In this document: positions 8,035-14,113 of the stretch, piece after piece
Layout: every line of letters starts with the position of its first letter
Position numbering within the stretch: the first letter of the stretch is position 1
From: Firmicutes bacterium UBA5500
GTDB lineage: Bacteria > Bacillota > UBA994 > UBA5500
Reading direction: 5' to 3'
NCBI GenBank assembly: GCA_002427055.1
Contig: DIPA01000093.1
Coordinates: 1,834-19,666, forward strand
DNA: 17,833 nucleotides
Notes under the pieces: generated by a model
What the model saw: the letters and a program-made list of their open reading frames with translations, nothing else
The model's database searches: none
Told to the model about the DNA's origin: nothing
Program-made: the position numbers and the translations under genes

Positions 8035-9201
8035 TTAGCCATTCAGTACTATACCCGCCATAATCTCTATGCCCAACTTAAGGCATGCTTCGTTGAAACG
8101 AGCCTTGGGGCTATGCAGTGGGTAAGCCGGTTCATCGGCCGGTACGCGGGCTCCCAGCCAGAAAAGCACACCAGGGGCCTTCTCTGCATAGTAAGCAAAA
8201 TCTTCGCCAACCATACTGGCTAGTGGGCTAACGATGACGTTATCCTGGCCAAGTATAGGTGTAGCGGCCGCAAGTAGTTCCTGAAGGGCGTCTTCGTGGT
8301 TGAAGACAGATGGGTAGCCATAGGCATAGTCGAATTTGCAGGAAGCGCCATGAGCAGCTGCGATTCCTTGCGCCAGCTGTTCGATACGCTCTTTAAGGAG
8401 CTGTTGGGTTTCCTTGGTTAGGCTACGTAAAGACAATTGCAGTTCAGCCCGTTCGGAGATGATATTGCGGACCGTCCCTGCGTGAAAAGTACCAATGGTA
8501 ACTACGCCCGCTTGTTGGGCGGCTACGTTACGGCTAACGATAGTCTGTAGGGCATTGACGATTTGGGCTCCTATTACGATGGCGTCAATGGTCGCTTCGG
8601 GATGGGCACCGTGGCCGCCTTTACCGTGTATAGTTAGAACAGCGCTATCTGAGTTAGATGTGCAATACCCTGGGGTGACGATAAGCTGGCCAGTGGGTAA
8701 CTCTGGCTGCATATGCAGAGCGAAGACTTTTTCTATACCATCCATTACGCCGGCTGTTACTAAATATTGCCCCCCGCTGCCGCCACTCTCTTCTGCAGGC
8801 TGGAAGATGAACTTGACTGTGCCCGGGACCCGGTCTTTGTTAGTTGCTAGTAGGCAGGCCACACCAAGCAGATTGCTGACATGCATGTCATGGCCACAGG
8901 CGTGCATTTTCCCCGCTACTTGCGAGCAGAACTCAACTCCACTTTCCTCTTGTATGGGCAATGCATCCATATCAGCACGTAGGGCAATTGTACGACCGGG
9001 GCGGTCGCCAACCAGTGTACCAACTATTGCTGTAGACTCAGGGTAGCGGGTCACTTGTATACCGGCGTTCTCCAATACGCTCGTTATCAGTTGGGAGGTT
9101 CTAACTTCCTGGTTAGCTATTTCGGGATGCATGTGTAGTTGGCGACGCCAACTAACGACCTGGGGGAATAGCTGCTCGATGCTTTCTTTTAAGTTCCACA
9201 T
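8035..9201 (-). CDS. M20D family amidohydrolase (N-acyl amino acid / IAA-amino acid hydrolase-like)
   Basis: This 388-residue enzyme is predicted to cleave the amide bond of N-acyl or aryl-acyl amino acids with a di-metal centre. The M20D ligands are in place: C102 and H104 in MHACGHD, E137-E138 in FQPAEESGG, H163 in FALHMQP and H363 in AYPLHSPKARFNE. ALRADMDALPIQEE and MVGEDFAYYAEKAPGVLFWLG are further family signatures. The lid domain lies around residues 180-290 (GGHGAHP). No signal peptide is seen, so it is cytoplasmic. The ATG at 9201 is preferred because GAGGG lies eight bases upstream; the GTG at 9210 overlaps that site. It is apparently monocistronic, separated from the amidohydrolase pair by a terminator. 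It could equally be named hippurate hydrolase, carboxypeptidase or N-acetyl-diaminopimelate deacetylase-like; the substrate is not decidable here. Confidence 0.93.
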   Translation of the reverse strand: MWNLKESIEQLFPQVVSWRRQLHMHPEIANQEVRTSQLITSVLENAGIQVTRYPESTAIVGTLVGDRPGRTIALRADMDALPIQEESGVEFCSQVAGKMHACGHDMHVSNLLGVACLLATNKDRVPGTVKFIFQPAEESGGSGGQYLVTAGVMDGIEKVFALHMQPELPTGQLIVTPGYCTSNSDSAVLTIHGKGGHGAHPEATIDAIVIGAQIVNALQTIVSRNVAAQQAGVVTIGTFHAGTVRNIISERAELQLSLRSLTKETQQLLKERIEQLAQGIAAAHGASCKFDYAYGYPSVFNHEDALQELLAAATPILGQDNVIVSPLASMVGEDFAYYAEKAPGVLFWLGARVPADEPAYPLHSPKARFNEACLKLGIEIMAGIVLNG

Positions 9202-9246
9202 CTGTTTCACCCTCTTTTCTGTTGATGGTGTTCATTGATGGATAGT

Positions 9247-9278
9247 AAGATAGGCCAGGCATTCGCCTGGCCTATCTT
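9247..9278 (-). terminator. Terminator of the tandem amidohydrolase operon
   Basis: AAGATAGGCCAGGC (9247-9260) and its exact complement (9265-9278) form a 14-bp stem with a 4-base loop, about 40 bp after the stop of the downstream amidohydrolase on the minus strand. The T-tract is weak (ATCTTACT). Confidence 0.75.
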
Positions 9279-9318
9279 ATTAGCACCATGGCACATGAGG
9301 GAACATGCCGTAGAGTGC

Positions 9319-10467
9319 CTAATAAACTGGACGCTCGAAGACTTGTTTACCCTCTATATAGGTTGCCAGGATAACACTGGTATAGGTAAACGGTTCGCCG
9401 CTTAGTACGATGAAGTCAGCATCCTTGCCCGCTTCCAGTGAGCCGACACGGTCAGCAATACCAATCGATTCGGCGGGGTTAATCGTCATCATACGCAGTG
9501 TTTCGTCAGCGGTGAGACCATATTTCATAGCAACCCCACCGTAGGCGTGGAAGTAGCGGCTATCCAGGAATGGATGGTCTGTAATCAGGCTTACTTTAAC
9601 GCCAGCTTTAGCCAAAACTGCAGGGTTAGCATCCGTAAAGTTAGCCAACTCTACCTTACCGCGTGAAGATAACCCAGGGCCAACATGAGCTTGTACTTGA
9701 TGTTTGCCCAGGTATTCGGCTACTAGATGACCATCTGTGCAGTGCTCGATACTATAACTAATACCCAGTTCTTCGCAAAGGCGAACTACTGTCACGATAT
9801 CATCGTGGCGATGGGCATGCACACGGAAGGGGATTTCACCTTTGAGTACTTTGTAGCCTGCCTCTAAATTGAGATCAATATCAAAGGGCTTGCCTTCAGC
9901 CAAGGCGGCATCTTTCTTCTCCTTATATTCAGCGGCTTTTTGGAAGTAGTCGCGAATGTGTGCTGCGACGCCCATTCTGGTTAGCTTGTGCCCACCCTTG
10001 GGGTTTTCTCCCATAGCTCCTTTTAAGCCCGTCGGATTCTTGATCACCATTTCGTCAATAATTGTACCAGCCGTTTTACAAGCGAAACCGAGGCCGCCGA
10101 TGGGGTTGCCTGAACCAGGAACAATTTGCACACTGGTAATGCCACCCTCTCTGGCGCTGGCGAAGCTGCGTTGATAGGGGTTAGCTGCATCTAACGCATT
10201 CACTTGCCCGGCTATTGGGTTAGACATTTCATTGCCATCATAGGCAGGACGACCTTCTCCATCTCCCCAGATACCAACGTGGGAGTGGGCATCAACAAAA
10301 CCCGGTAAAATGACTTTCCCGGTAAGATCAAGAACATCGACGCTAGCAGGTGCTGATATAGTTTCCCCGATAGCGGCAATTTTACCGTTATCGTCAATTA
10401 GCAGCATCCCAGTTGCTAACATTGGACCGTTAACTGGATAAATCTTAGCTCCCTTGACCAGCAGCAT
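9319..10467 (-). CDS. Amidohydrolase, imidazolonepropionase-like (second gene of tandem pair)
   Basis: The 382-residue protein is a metal-dependent amidohydrolase of the imidazolonepropionase/prolidase-like group (COG1228). The N-terminal beta-sandwich is followed by the HxH metal site H61/H63 in GFVDAHSHVGIW, histidines in HAHRHDD (217-221), E241-H242 in YSIEHCTDG and D297-H298 in LITDHPF. The sandwich closes with NPAESIGIADRVGSLEAGKDADFIVLSG. A GAMGENPK motif at about 150-157 is shared with its upstream paralogue. The start is firm: GGAGGTG lies six bases before the ATG, inside the end of the upstream gene, and the upstream TAG directly abuts this ATG, so translation is coupled. Family members act on cyclic amides, ureas or proline-containing dipeptides; which applies here is not shown. 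No signal peptide is present. Confidence 0.9.
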   Translation of the reverse strand: MLLVKGAKIYPVNGPMLATGMLLIDDNGKIAAIGETISAPASVDVLDLTGKVILPGFVDAHSHVGIWGDGEGRPAYDGNEMSNPIAGQVNALDAANPYQRSFASAREGGITSVQIVPGSGNPIGGLGFACKTAGTIIDEMVIKNPTGLKGAMGENPKGGHKLTRMGVAAHIRDYFQKAAEYKEKKDAALAEGKPFDIDLNLEAGYKVLKGEIPFRVHAHRHDDIVTVVRLCEELGISYSIEHCTDGHLVAEYLGKHQVQAHVGPGLSSRGKVELANFTDANPAVLAKAGVKVSLITDHPFLDSRYFHAYGGVAMKYGLTADETLRMMTINPAESIGIADRVGSLEAGKDADFIVLSGEPFTYTSVILATYIEGKQVFERPVY

Positions 10468-11631
10468 CTAGCGCACCTCCCGTTCATAAACAATTTCACC
10501 ATCGATAATAGTGACATCGGCAAAAGCAGTGAAATCTAAGGGATCGCCCGACCAAATGACTACGTCGGCATCTTTCCCTACTTCTAAAGAACCTACTCGA
10601 TCCGCAATGCCGGCATGCTCAGCTGAGCCCATAGTGATGGCGCGGAAAGCAACTTCCCGATCCATTCCCCAACCTACAGCAAGACCCGCCGTCAAGGGTA
10701 GCCATTGTCCAGCCAATACGGCGTGGTCTGTTGTAAAGCAGAAGTTGACGCCTGCACGGGCTAGGGCTATAGGAGTTCTGAAATCTCGTTCGCGATTCTC
10801 TACTTTAGAGCCGTAATGCATGGTGGGGCCGACAGCACAATGAATGTTACGAGTCTTGAGGAAGTCTACTAACAGAAAACCGTCAGTAACGTGTTCTAAC
10901 ACATAGCGAACACCAAATTCTTCGCATACGCGAACAGCCGTCACAATATCGTCACTGCGGTGGCAGTGAATCATGAGAGGGACTTCTCCACGCAGTACCG
11001 GTAAGAGGGCTTCGCTCTGCTTATCAAACTTTGGTTTGTCTTGTTCGTCTTTGGCGGTTTCCAGCTTGGCCAAGTATTGCTTGGCTTTGAGTAAGGCTTC
11101 CCGGAACACAGCGGCATTACCCATGCGGGTGGAGGGAGTCTTACTCTTTCCTCCATACACGGCCTTAGGGTTCTCGCCTAGAGCACATTTCATGCCACTG
11201 GGATTCTTGATGACAGCCTCTGAGATGATATCTCCCTTGCACTTTAGCGCTACGGCAGTTCCGCCAATAATATTGGCACTCCCAGGTGGGACACTGACGC
11301 TGGTGATACCAGCACGGCGAAAATCATCAAAAGCTGTGTCGCGCATATTGATACCGTCGAGCGCGCTACACCACGGTGTAACAGGGCTGCTTGTTTCATT
11401 AGTGTCTTGTCCTTCTCTGCCCACGCCTTGTTCTCCAATTCCGATGTGAGCGTGCGCCTCGACAATCCCCGGAGTTACGGTACGACCAGCGGCATCAATG
11501 AGCTTGGCCTGTGCCGGGATCTGAAGGTCTTTGCCTATAGCTTTAATCTTGCCGTTTTCTAGTAGCATTTGTCCTTCGGTAATAATACCGTTAGAAACAG
11601 TCTCCAAACGGGCGTTAATAATAACTAACAT
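10468..11631 (-). CDS. Amidohydrolase, imidazolonepropionase-like (first gene of tandem pair)
   Basis: This 387-residue amidohydrolase is a paralogue of the next gene. It has HxH at H60/H62 (GIVEAHAHIGIG), H222 and H224 in MIHCHRSDD, E246-H247 in VLEHVTDG and D302-H303 in TTDHAVL. It ends with HAGIADRVGSLEVGKDADVVIWSGDP. It shares IKNPSGMKCALGENPK with its partner (IKNPTGLKGAMGENPK) and the same domain order, so a tandem duplication followed by divergence is inferred. A charged insert of about 30 residues (about 160-207, KSKTPSTRMG to KPKFDKQSEAL) also differs between the two. The ATG has AAGGAGG seven bases upstream. It is preceded by a promoter-like sequence (11746-11776) and a leader with a hairpin. 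The pair may form a heteromer or act on related substrates; neither is shown. Confidence 0.9.
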   Translation of the reverse strand: MLVIINARLETVSNGIITEGQMLLENGKIKAIGKDLQIPAQAKLIDAAGRTVTPGIVEAHAHIGIGEQGVGREGQDTNETSSPVTPWCSALDGINMRDTAFDDFRRAGITSVSVPPGSANIIGGTAVALKCKGDIISEAVIKNPSGMKCALGENPKAVYGGKSKTPSTRMGNAAVFREALLKAKQYLAKLETAKDEQDKPKFDKQSEALLPVLRGEVPLMIHCHRSDDIVTAVRVCEEFGVRYVLEHVTDGFLLVDFLKTRNIHCAVGPTMHYGSKVENRERDFRTPIALARAGVNFCFTTDHAVLAGQWLPLTAGLAVGWGMDREVAFRAITMGSAEHAGIADRVGSLEVGKDADVVIWSGDPLDFTAFADVTIIDGEIVYEREVR

Positions 11632-11658
11632 CCTGCGCCTCCTTTACTAGATCAAAAT

Positions 11659-11677
11659 TTGTGCGTAAAGCGCACAA
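11659..11677 (-). promoter_or_regulatory. Hairpin in the leader of the amidohydrolase operon
   Basis: TTGTGCG (11659-11665) and CGCACAA (11671-11677) form a perfect 7-bp stem with a 5-base loop, about 30 bp before the first amidohydrolase start and between it and the predicted promoter. It could be an operator palindrome or an RNA hairpin limiting access to the leader. Confidence 0.35.
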
Positions 11678-11745
11678 TAGCTGCAACTACTGTTTTCAAC
11701 AAAAACTCGCCGGTTCCTCTTTGCACAGTAAGAGTATTGTTAGTA

Positions 11746-11776
11746 ATTATATCGCAATACAGGTACATTTTGTCAG
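11746..11776 (-). promoter_or_regulatory. Predicted promoter of the amidohydrolase operon
   Basis: On the minus strand, CTGACA (11776-11771, 5 of 6 to TTGACA) and a perfect TATAAT (11751-11746) are separated by 19 bp, longer than the ideal 17. The predicted leader is about 110 bases. The region is shared with the divergent ffs promoter, so the two transcripts start about 80 bp apart. Confidence 0.5.
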
Positions 11777-11786
11777 ACTGTCTGGC

Positions 11787-11815
11787 TTGACTTAACAAGC
11801 GTGCCGCATTAAACT
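11787..11815 (+). promoter_or_regulatory. Predicted promoter of the SRP RNA gene
   Basis: TTGACT (11787-11792) and TAAACT (11810-11815) are separated by exactly 17 bp and end about 25 bp before the 5' end of the predicted SRP RNA. The -35 is near consensus and the -10 matches 4 of 6. Confidence 0.6.
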
Positions 11816-11840
11816 TAAGAGTAACTTAAAAACTAATTTT

Positions 11841-12108
11841 GCCGTGCTAGGTGGGGAGGTAGCGGTGCTCTGCACCTGCAATCCGCTAGAGCAGGGCCGA
11901 AGGCTTACCATGAGGCATCCGTTTGTGGGGCTTGCCTGATACAAGTGGTGTTGACAGTTGGGTCCAGCGCAACAGAGATCTATGAACCCCGTCAGGTCCG
12001 GAAGGAAGCAGCGGTAAGTAGACACCTTTGTGTGCCGCTGGGTGGCCTGATTCGAGCTAACTGTATCAGTAACACTTGGAAGCGAGATGTCGAAGGTAAG
12101 GGCACGGC
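11841..12108 (+). ncRNA. ffs: Signal recognition particle RNA, large Gram-positive type (scRNA)
   Basis: The RNA of about 268 nt carries the conserved domain IV element CAGGTCCGGAAGGAAGCAG (about 11993-12011), where Ffh binds and the GGAA tetraloop contacts FtsY. The ends pair as GCCGTGC (11841-11847) with GCACGGC (12102-12108). The 5' part GCTAGGTGGGGAGGTAGCGG resembles the Alu domain of Bacillus and Clostridium scRNAs, and the length is close to the approximately 270 nt of those RNAs. It scaffolds the SRP that delivers membrane and secreted proteins to the translocon. It has a promoter about 25 bp upstream and a terminator just downstream, so it is an independent transcript. In many Firmicutes dnaX follows soon after; here about 5 kb intervene. 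Short ORFs overlapping it are spurious. Confidence 0.95.
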
Positions 12109-12121
12109 ATTTATTTCCCAG

Positions 12122-12148
12122 GGAGTCATGTAAAGTGGCTCCTTTTTT
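12122..12148 (+). terminator. Terminator of the SRP RNA gene
   Basis: GGAGTCA (12122-12128) pairs with TGGCTCC (12136-12142), including one G-T wobble, around a 7-base loop and is followed by six T. It lies 14 bp after the 3' end of the SRP RNA. Confidence 0.9.
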
Positions 12149-12152
12149 GTTT

Positions 12153-12185
12153 TTGCAGCTTTTCGCCTACAGAAATGATATCATT
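12153..12185 (+). promoter_or_regulatory. Weak promoter candidate overlapping a 12-bp palindrome, upstream of the insertion
   Basis: TTGCAG (12153-12158) and TGATAT (12176-12181) are 17 bp apart, but the -10 matches only 3 of 6. The perfect palindrome AATGATATCATT (12174-12185) overlaps the -10 and could be an operator. This may be the original promoter of the SLC13 permease before the 362-bp element entered its leader. Confidence 0.3.
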
Positions 12186-12193
12186 AGACCTAG

Positions 12194-12202
12194 GGAGATA
12201 AA
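12194..12202 (+). repeat. Left copy of 9-bp target site duplication
   Basis: GGAGATAAA directly abuts the left terminal inverted repeat of the 362-bp element and is repeated exactly at 12565-12573. Confidence 0.85.
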
Positions 12203-12335
12203 GAGACTGCTGACAAAGGTCGTGGCCCTACTCGCGCGCTTGTGGCCTAGTTCACTGGAGGTAGGTGCTTAGCCATCGCCGGGAGCGGCCAAAACTCGCC
12301 TAAGCTCAAACAGTTGGCCTCTCCTAGATGCTCTC

Positions 12336-12355
12336 ACAACATCTAAAGATGTTGT
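12336..12355. repeat. Hairpin inside the insertion element
   Basis: ACAACATC (12336-12343) and GATGTTGT (12348-12355) form a perfect 8-bp stem with loop TAAA. Its left arm overlaps the long-range arm 12327-12340, so the two pairings compete. Confidence 0.65.
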
Positions 12356-12374
12356 TGTCGCGAATTAAGGAAGC

Positions 12375-12392
12375 GTATTGCTTGCGCAATAC
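12375..12392. repeat. Second hairpin inside the insertion element
   Basis: GTATTGC (12375-12381) and GCAATAC (12386-12392) form a perfect 7-bp stem with loop TTGC. The GCGTATT motif at its start recurs at the third hairpin (12447). Confidence 0.65.
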
Positions 12393-12446
12393 ACTTGTCG
12401 TCGATGTCTAAGCACCCTTTATTAGAGGCCCCAATGCGCTTTACTA

Positions 12447-12467
12447 GCGTATTACGCAGTAATACGC
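12447..12467. repeat. Third hairpin inside the insertion element
   Basis: GCGTATTA (12447-12454) and TAATACGC (12460-12467) form a perfect 8-bp stem with loop CGCAG. Confidence 0.65.
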
Positions 12468-12564
12468 CTCGCTAATTCGCAACAGCAATACCGGAGGTGT
12501 TGCGAGAGCATCAACAGGACCAACGACCTTCCCCCGTACTGCGAGGGACTTCTTCAGTGGTCTC

Positions 12565-12573
12565 GGAGATAAA
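12565..12573 (+). repeat. Right copy of 9-bp target site duplication
   Basis: GGAGATAAA directly follows the right inverted repeat (GTCTC) and is identical to 12194-12202. Removing the element plus one copy restores a continuous leader running into the GGAGGAAG ribosome site of the permease. Confidence 0.85.
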
Positions 12574-12597
12574 ACTCGACATCGGAGGAAGAACAAT

Positions 12598-14049
12598 ATG
12601 CAGATAGCATTCGCAGCAGTTAAATCTTCGGCGTCTAGACTTAACAAAAACAGCAGGTTACGATTTGTCATGGCTGTGCTAGGAGTTATCCTAGGTATTT
12701 TCATTGCTACACGACCACCTGTAGCCGGGCTTTCAACTCAAGCTATGCAGGCTTTAGGTCTCCTGACGGGAGCAATTTGCTTCTGGATAGGCCGCGTGTT
12801 TGATGATTATGTTGTAGCTCTAATTATGGCTGTTTTCTGGGTGGCGTTGGATATCGTTCCTTTTGAGACCGCTTTTGCCACTTTTCACAGTAAGACTTGG
12901 TGGCTAATGCTTGGCGCAATGGGGTTAGGCTTAGGGGCTGCTAATTGCGGTCTGTTGCGTCGTGCAACGCTCCTTATGCTAAAAGCTTTGCCCCCTACTT
13001 ACTTGGGACAGACCCTAGCCTTAGTTATAACTGGTGTGCTTGCAGGGCCTGCGATTCCTAGCATCATTGCTAAAGTTTCAATTGCAGCGAAGTTCATCCC
13101 CGAGTTAGTAGCCGGAATGGGATTACCAAAGCGGAGTAAGGCTAGCGCTGGCCTATTCATGTCGATGTATCTCGGCTTTGCTGTTTCTGCGCCTATGTTT
13201 CTTACCGGAAGTAGCACTAATCTGCTGCTTCTGGAAATGTTGCCTGCATCTGAGCGTGTTGCTATGACTTGGCTGGGATGGCTGAAGGCGGCTTCCCTTC
13301 CTGGTCTGATAACTATAGCCATTGTATACTTGCTAATTGTCATTTTCACGAGTCCTAAAGAGAGGCTTACGATAGATAATACGCATATTGAGCAAAAGCT
13401 AGCTGAGTTAGGGCCATTATGCCGTGCAGAGAAAATTACTCTAGGTGTGTTGCTTGTAGCAATAGGACTTTGGGTTACCGAAAGCCTACATGGCTTCAGT
13501 GCGGTCACTGTTGCGCTAGCAGGTTTGTGTGTGCTCTTGGCTACTGGAGTAATTAACAAGAAAAGCCTACAGGCCGACTTAGGCTGGTCAACGCTAATTT
13601 TCTTAGGCGTAATACTCAATTTGGGAACTGTTTTTCCGGCCCTTGGTATTGACGTCTTTCTAGGTCAGCGAGTTTCGCCTCTTTTGGTACCTTTAACAGG
13701 AAACATCTACGTGTTTATGGCGGCGCTGATGGTTACAACAGCAGCTCTGCGCTTTATAGTAGTTTCAGTTAATGCTTTGCTTACAATTCTCCTGTTAGTC
13801 CTGATCCCGGTAGGCTTAGAAGCTGGCATCAGTGTCTGGGTTTTGGGTATGGCCATTCAACTGATTGGACATGCCATGTTTGTCCTTCCTTACCAAAGTG
13901 CTACTTTTACAGTTGCCACTGGTGCAACGCGCGGTGAGGCCATTACGCTCGCCCAAGCTGCTCGTGGGTCAATGACCTGTGTTATGGCGATTATTATCGC
14001 TGTTTTGCTTAGCCTTCCCCTATGGGAGCGCCTTGGACTAGTGTTATGA
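12598..14049 (+). CDS. SLC13/ArsB-type anion (dicarboxylate) permease
   Basis: The 483-residue protein has about twelve hydrophobic segments and fits the divalent anion:sodium symporter (DASS/SLC13) superfamily, which imports dicarboxylates, tricarboxylates or inorganic anions. Supporting stretches are TWWLMLGAMGLGLGAANCGLLRR, SAPMFLTGSSTNLLL (residues about 197-211, resembling the SNT substrate/sodium-binding motif) and the repeated pattern in the second half (TLIFLGVILNLGTVFPALGI, FIVVSVNALLTILL). The N-terminal 20 residues are basic and polar (NKNSRLR), then membrane segment 1 starts. The start has GGAGGAAG about seven bases upstream. Its leader is interrupted by the 362-bp element. It is alone on the plus strand and convergent with the M20 hydrolase gene, sharing a terminator region. 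A carboxylate or acyl-amino acid substrate is inferred from the neighbours only. Confidence 0.82.
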   Translation: MQIAFAAVKSSASRLNKNSRLRFVMAVLGVILGIFIATRPPVAGLSTQAMQALGLLTGAICFWIGRVFDDYVVALIMAVFWVALDIVPFETAFATFHSKTWWLMLGAMGLGLGAANCGLLRRATLLMLKALPPTYLGQTLALVITGVLAGPAIPSIIAKVSIAAKFIPELVAGMGLPKRSKASAGLFMSMYLGFAVSAPMFLTGSSTNLLLLEMLPASERVAMTWLGWLKAASLPGLITIAIVYLLIVIFTSPKERLTIDNTHIEQKLAELGPLCRAEKITLGVLLVAIGLWVTESLHGFSAVTVALAGLCVLLATGVINKKSLQADLGWSTLIFLGVILNLGTVFPALGIDVFLGQRVSPLLVPLTGNIYVFMAALMVTTAALRFIVVSVNALLTILLLVLIPVGLEAGISVWVLGMAIQLIGHAMFVLPYQSATFTVATGATRGEAITLAQAARGSMTCVMAIIIAVLLSLPLWERLGLVL

Positions 14050-14070
14050 AGTTGAGCGAGCTTAATAGGA

Positions 14071-14109
14071 GAAGACACGCGCCAGGGTAACGGTGCGTGT
14101 CTTCTTTTT
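14071..14109 (+). terminator. Terminator between the SLC13 permease and the M20 hydrolase
   Basis: GAAGACACGCGCC (14071-14083) pairs with GGTGCGTGTCTTC (14092-14104), 13 bp with one wobble, followed by TTTTT. It terminates the plus-strand permease; the convergent M20 gene stops at 14114, so the same hairpin may help on the other strand, although no T-run follows there. Confidence 0.9.
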
Positions 14110-14113
14110 AGTA

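Larger units (their letters stand above)
12203..12564. mobile_element. 362-bp MITE-like non-autonomous insertion element
   Basis: The ends are imperfect inverted repeats. The left end reads GAGACTGCTGACAAAG and the complement of the right end reads GAGACCACTGAAGAAG, matching at 12 of 16 positions. Both ends are flush with a 9-bp direct repeat (GGAGATAAA), the hallmark of transposition. No transposase is encoded; the longest ORF is a 27-codon frame at 12329-12412 without a ribosome site. The interior is dense with inverted repeats: 12216-12223/12523-12530 (8 bp), 12264-12278/12402-12416 (14 of 15), 12316-12322/12424-12430 (7), 12327-12340/12499-12512 (13 of 14) and 12360-12367/12473-12480 (8), plus three hairpins. 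A 9-bp duplication fits several families (for example ISLre2, IS4-like, IS1), so the parent element cannot be named. It lies in the leader of the SLC13 permease, 34 bp from its start. Confidence 0.8.

Noticed and set aside
7900..8063. Possible small gene across the C10 tract
   Set aside because: The plus-strand frame starts within the terminator stem and the minus-strand frames are very short without ribosome sites.
8495..9046. 183-codon plus-strand ORF opposite the M20D gene
   Set aside because: It is the antisense shadow of a gene with complete catalytic motifs, has no ribosome site and gives a low-complexity product.
11792..12133. Short ORFs on both strands overlapping the SRP RNA
   Set aside because: They lie inside a highly recognisable structural RNA, lack ribosome sites and have no protein-like composition.
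12329..12412. 27-codon ORF inside the insertion element as a transposase remnant
   Set aside because: It has no ribosome site and no recognisable transposase motif; its sequence is explained by the hairpins.
12264..12416. A smaller 153-bp mobile element bounded by the 15-bp inverted repeat A
   Set aside because: No flanking direct repeat is found at these ends, whereas the outer 362-bp segment has a flush 9-bp duplication.
12149..12597. T-box, group II intron or other known structured RNA ahead of the permease
   Set aside because: No T-box antiterminator motif or intron domain V-like hairpin is visible, and the terminal repeats with target duplication explain the structure better.
12999..13619. 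206-codon minus-strand ORF opposite the SLC13 permease
   Set aside because: It is an antisense shadow; the plus strand has a good start and a coherent membrane topology.
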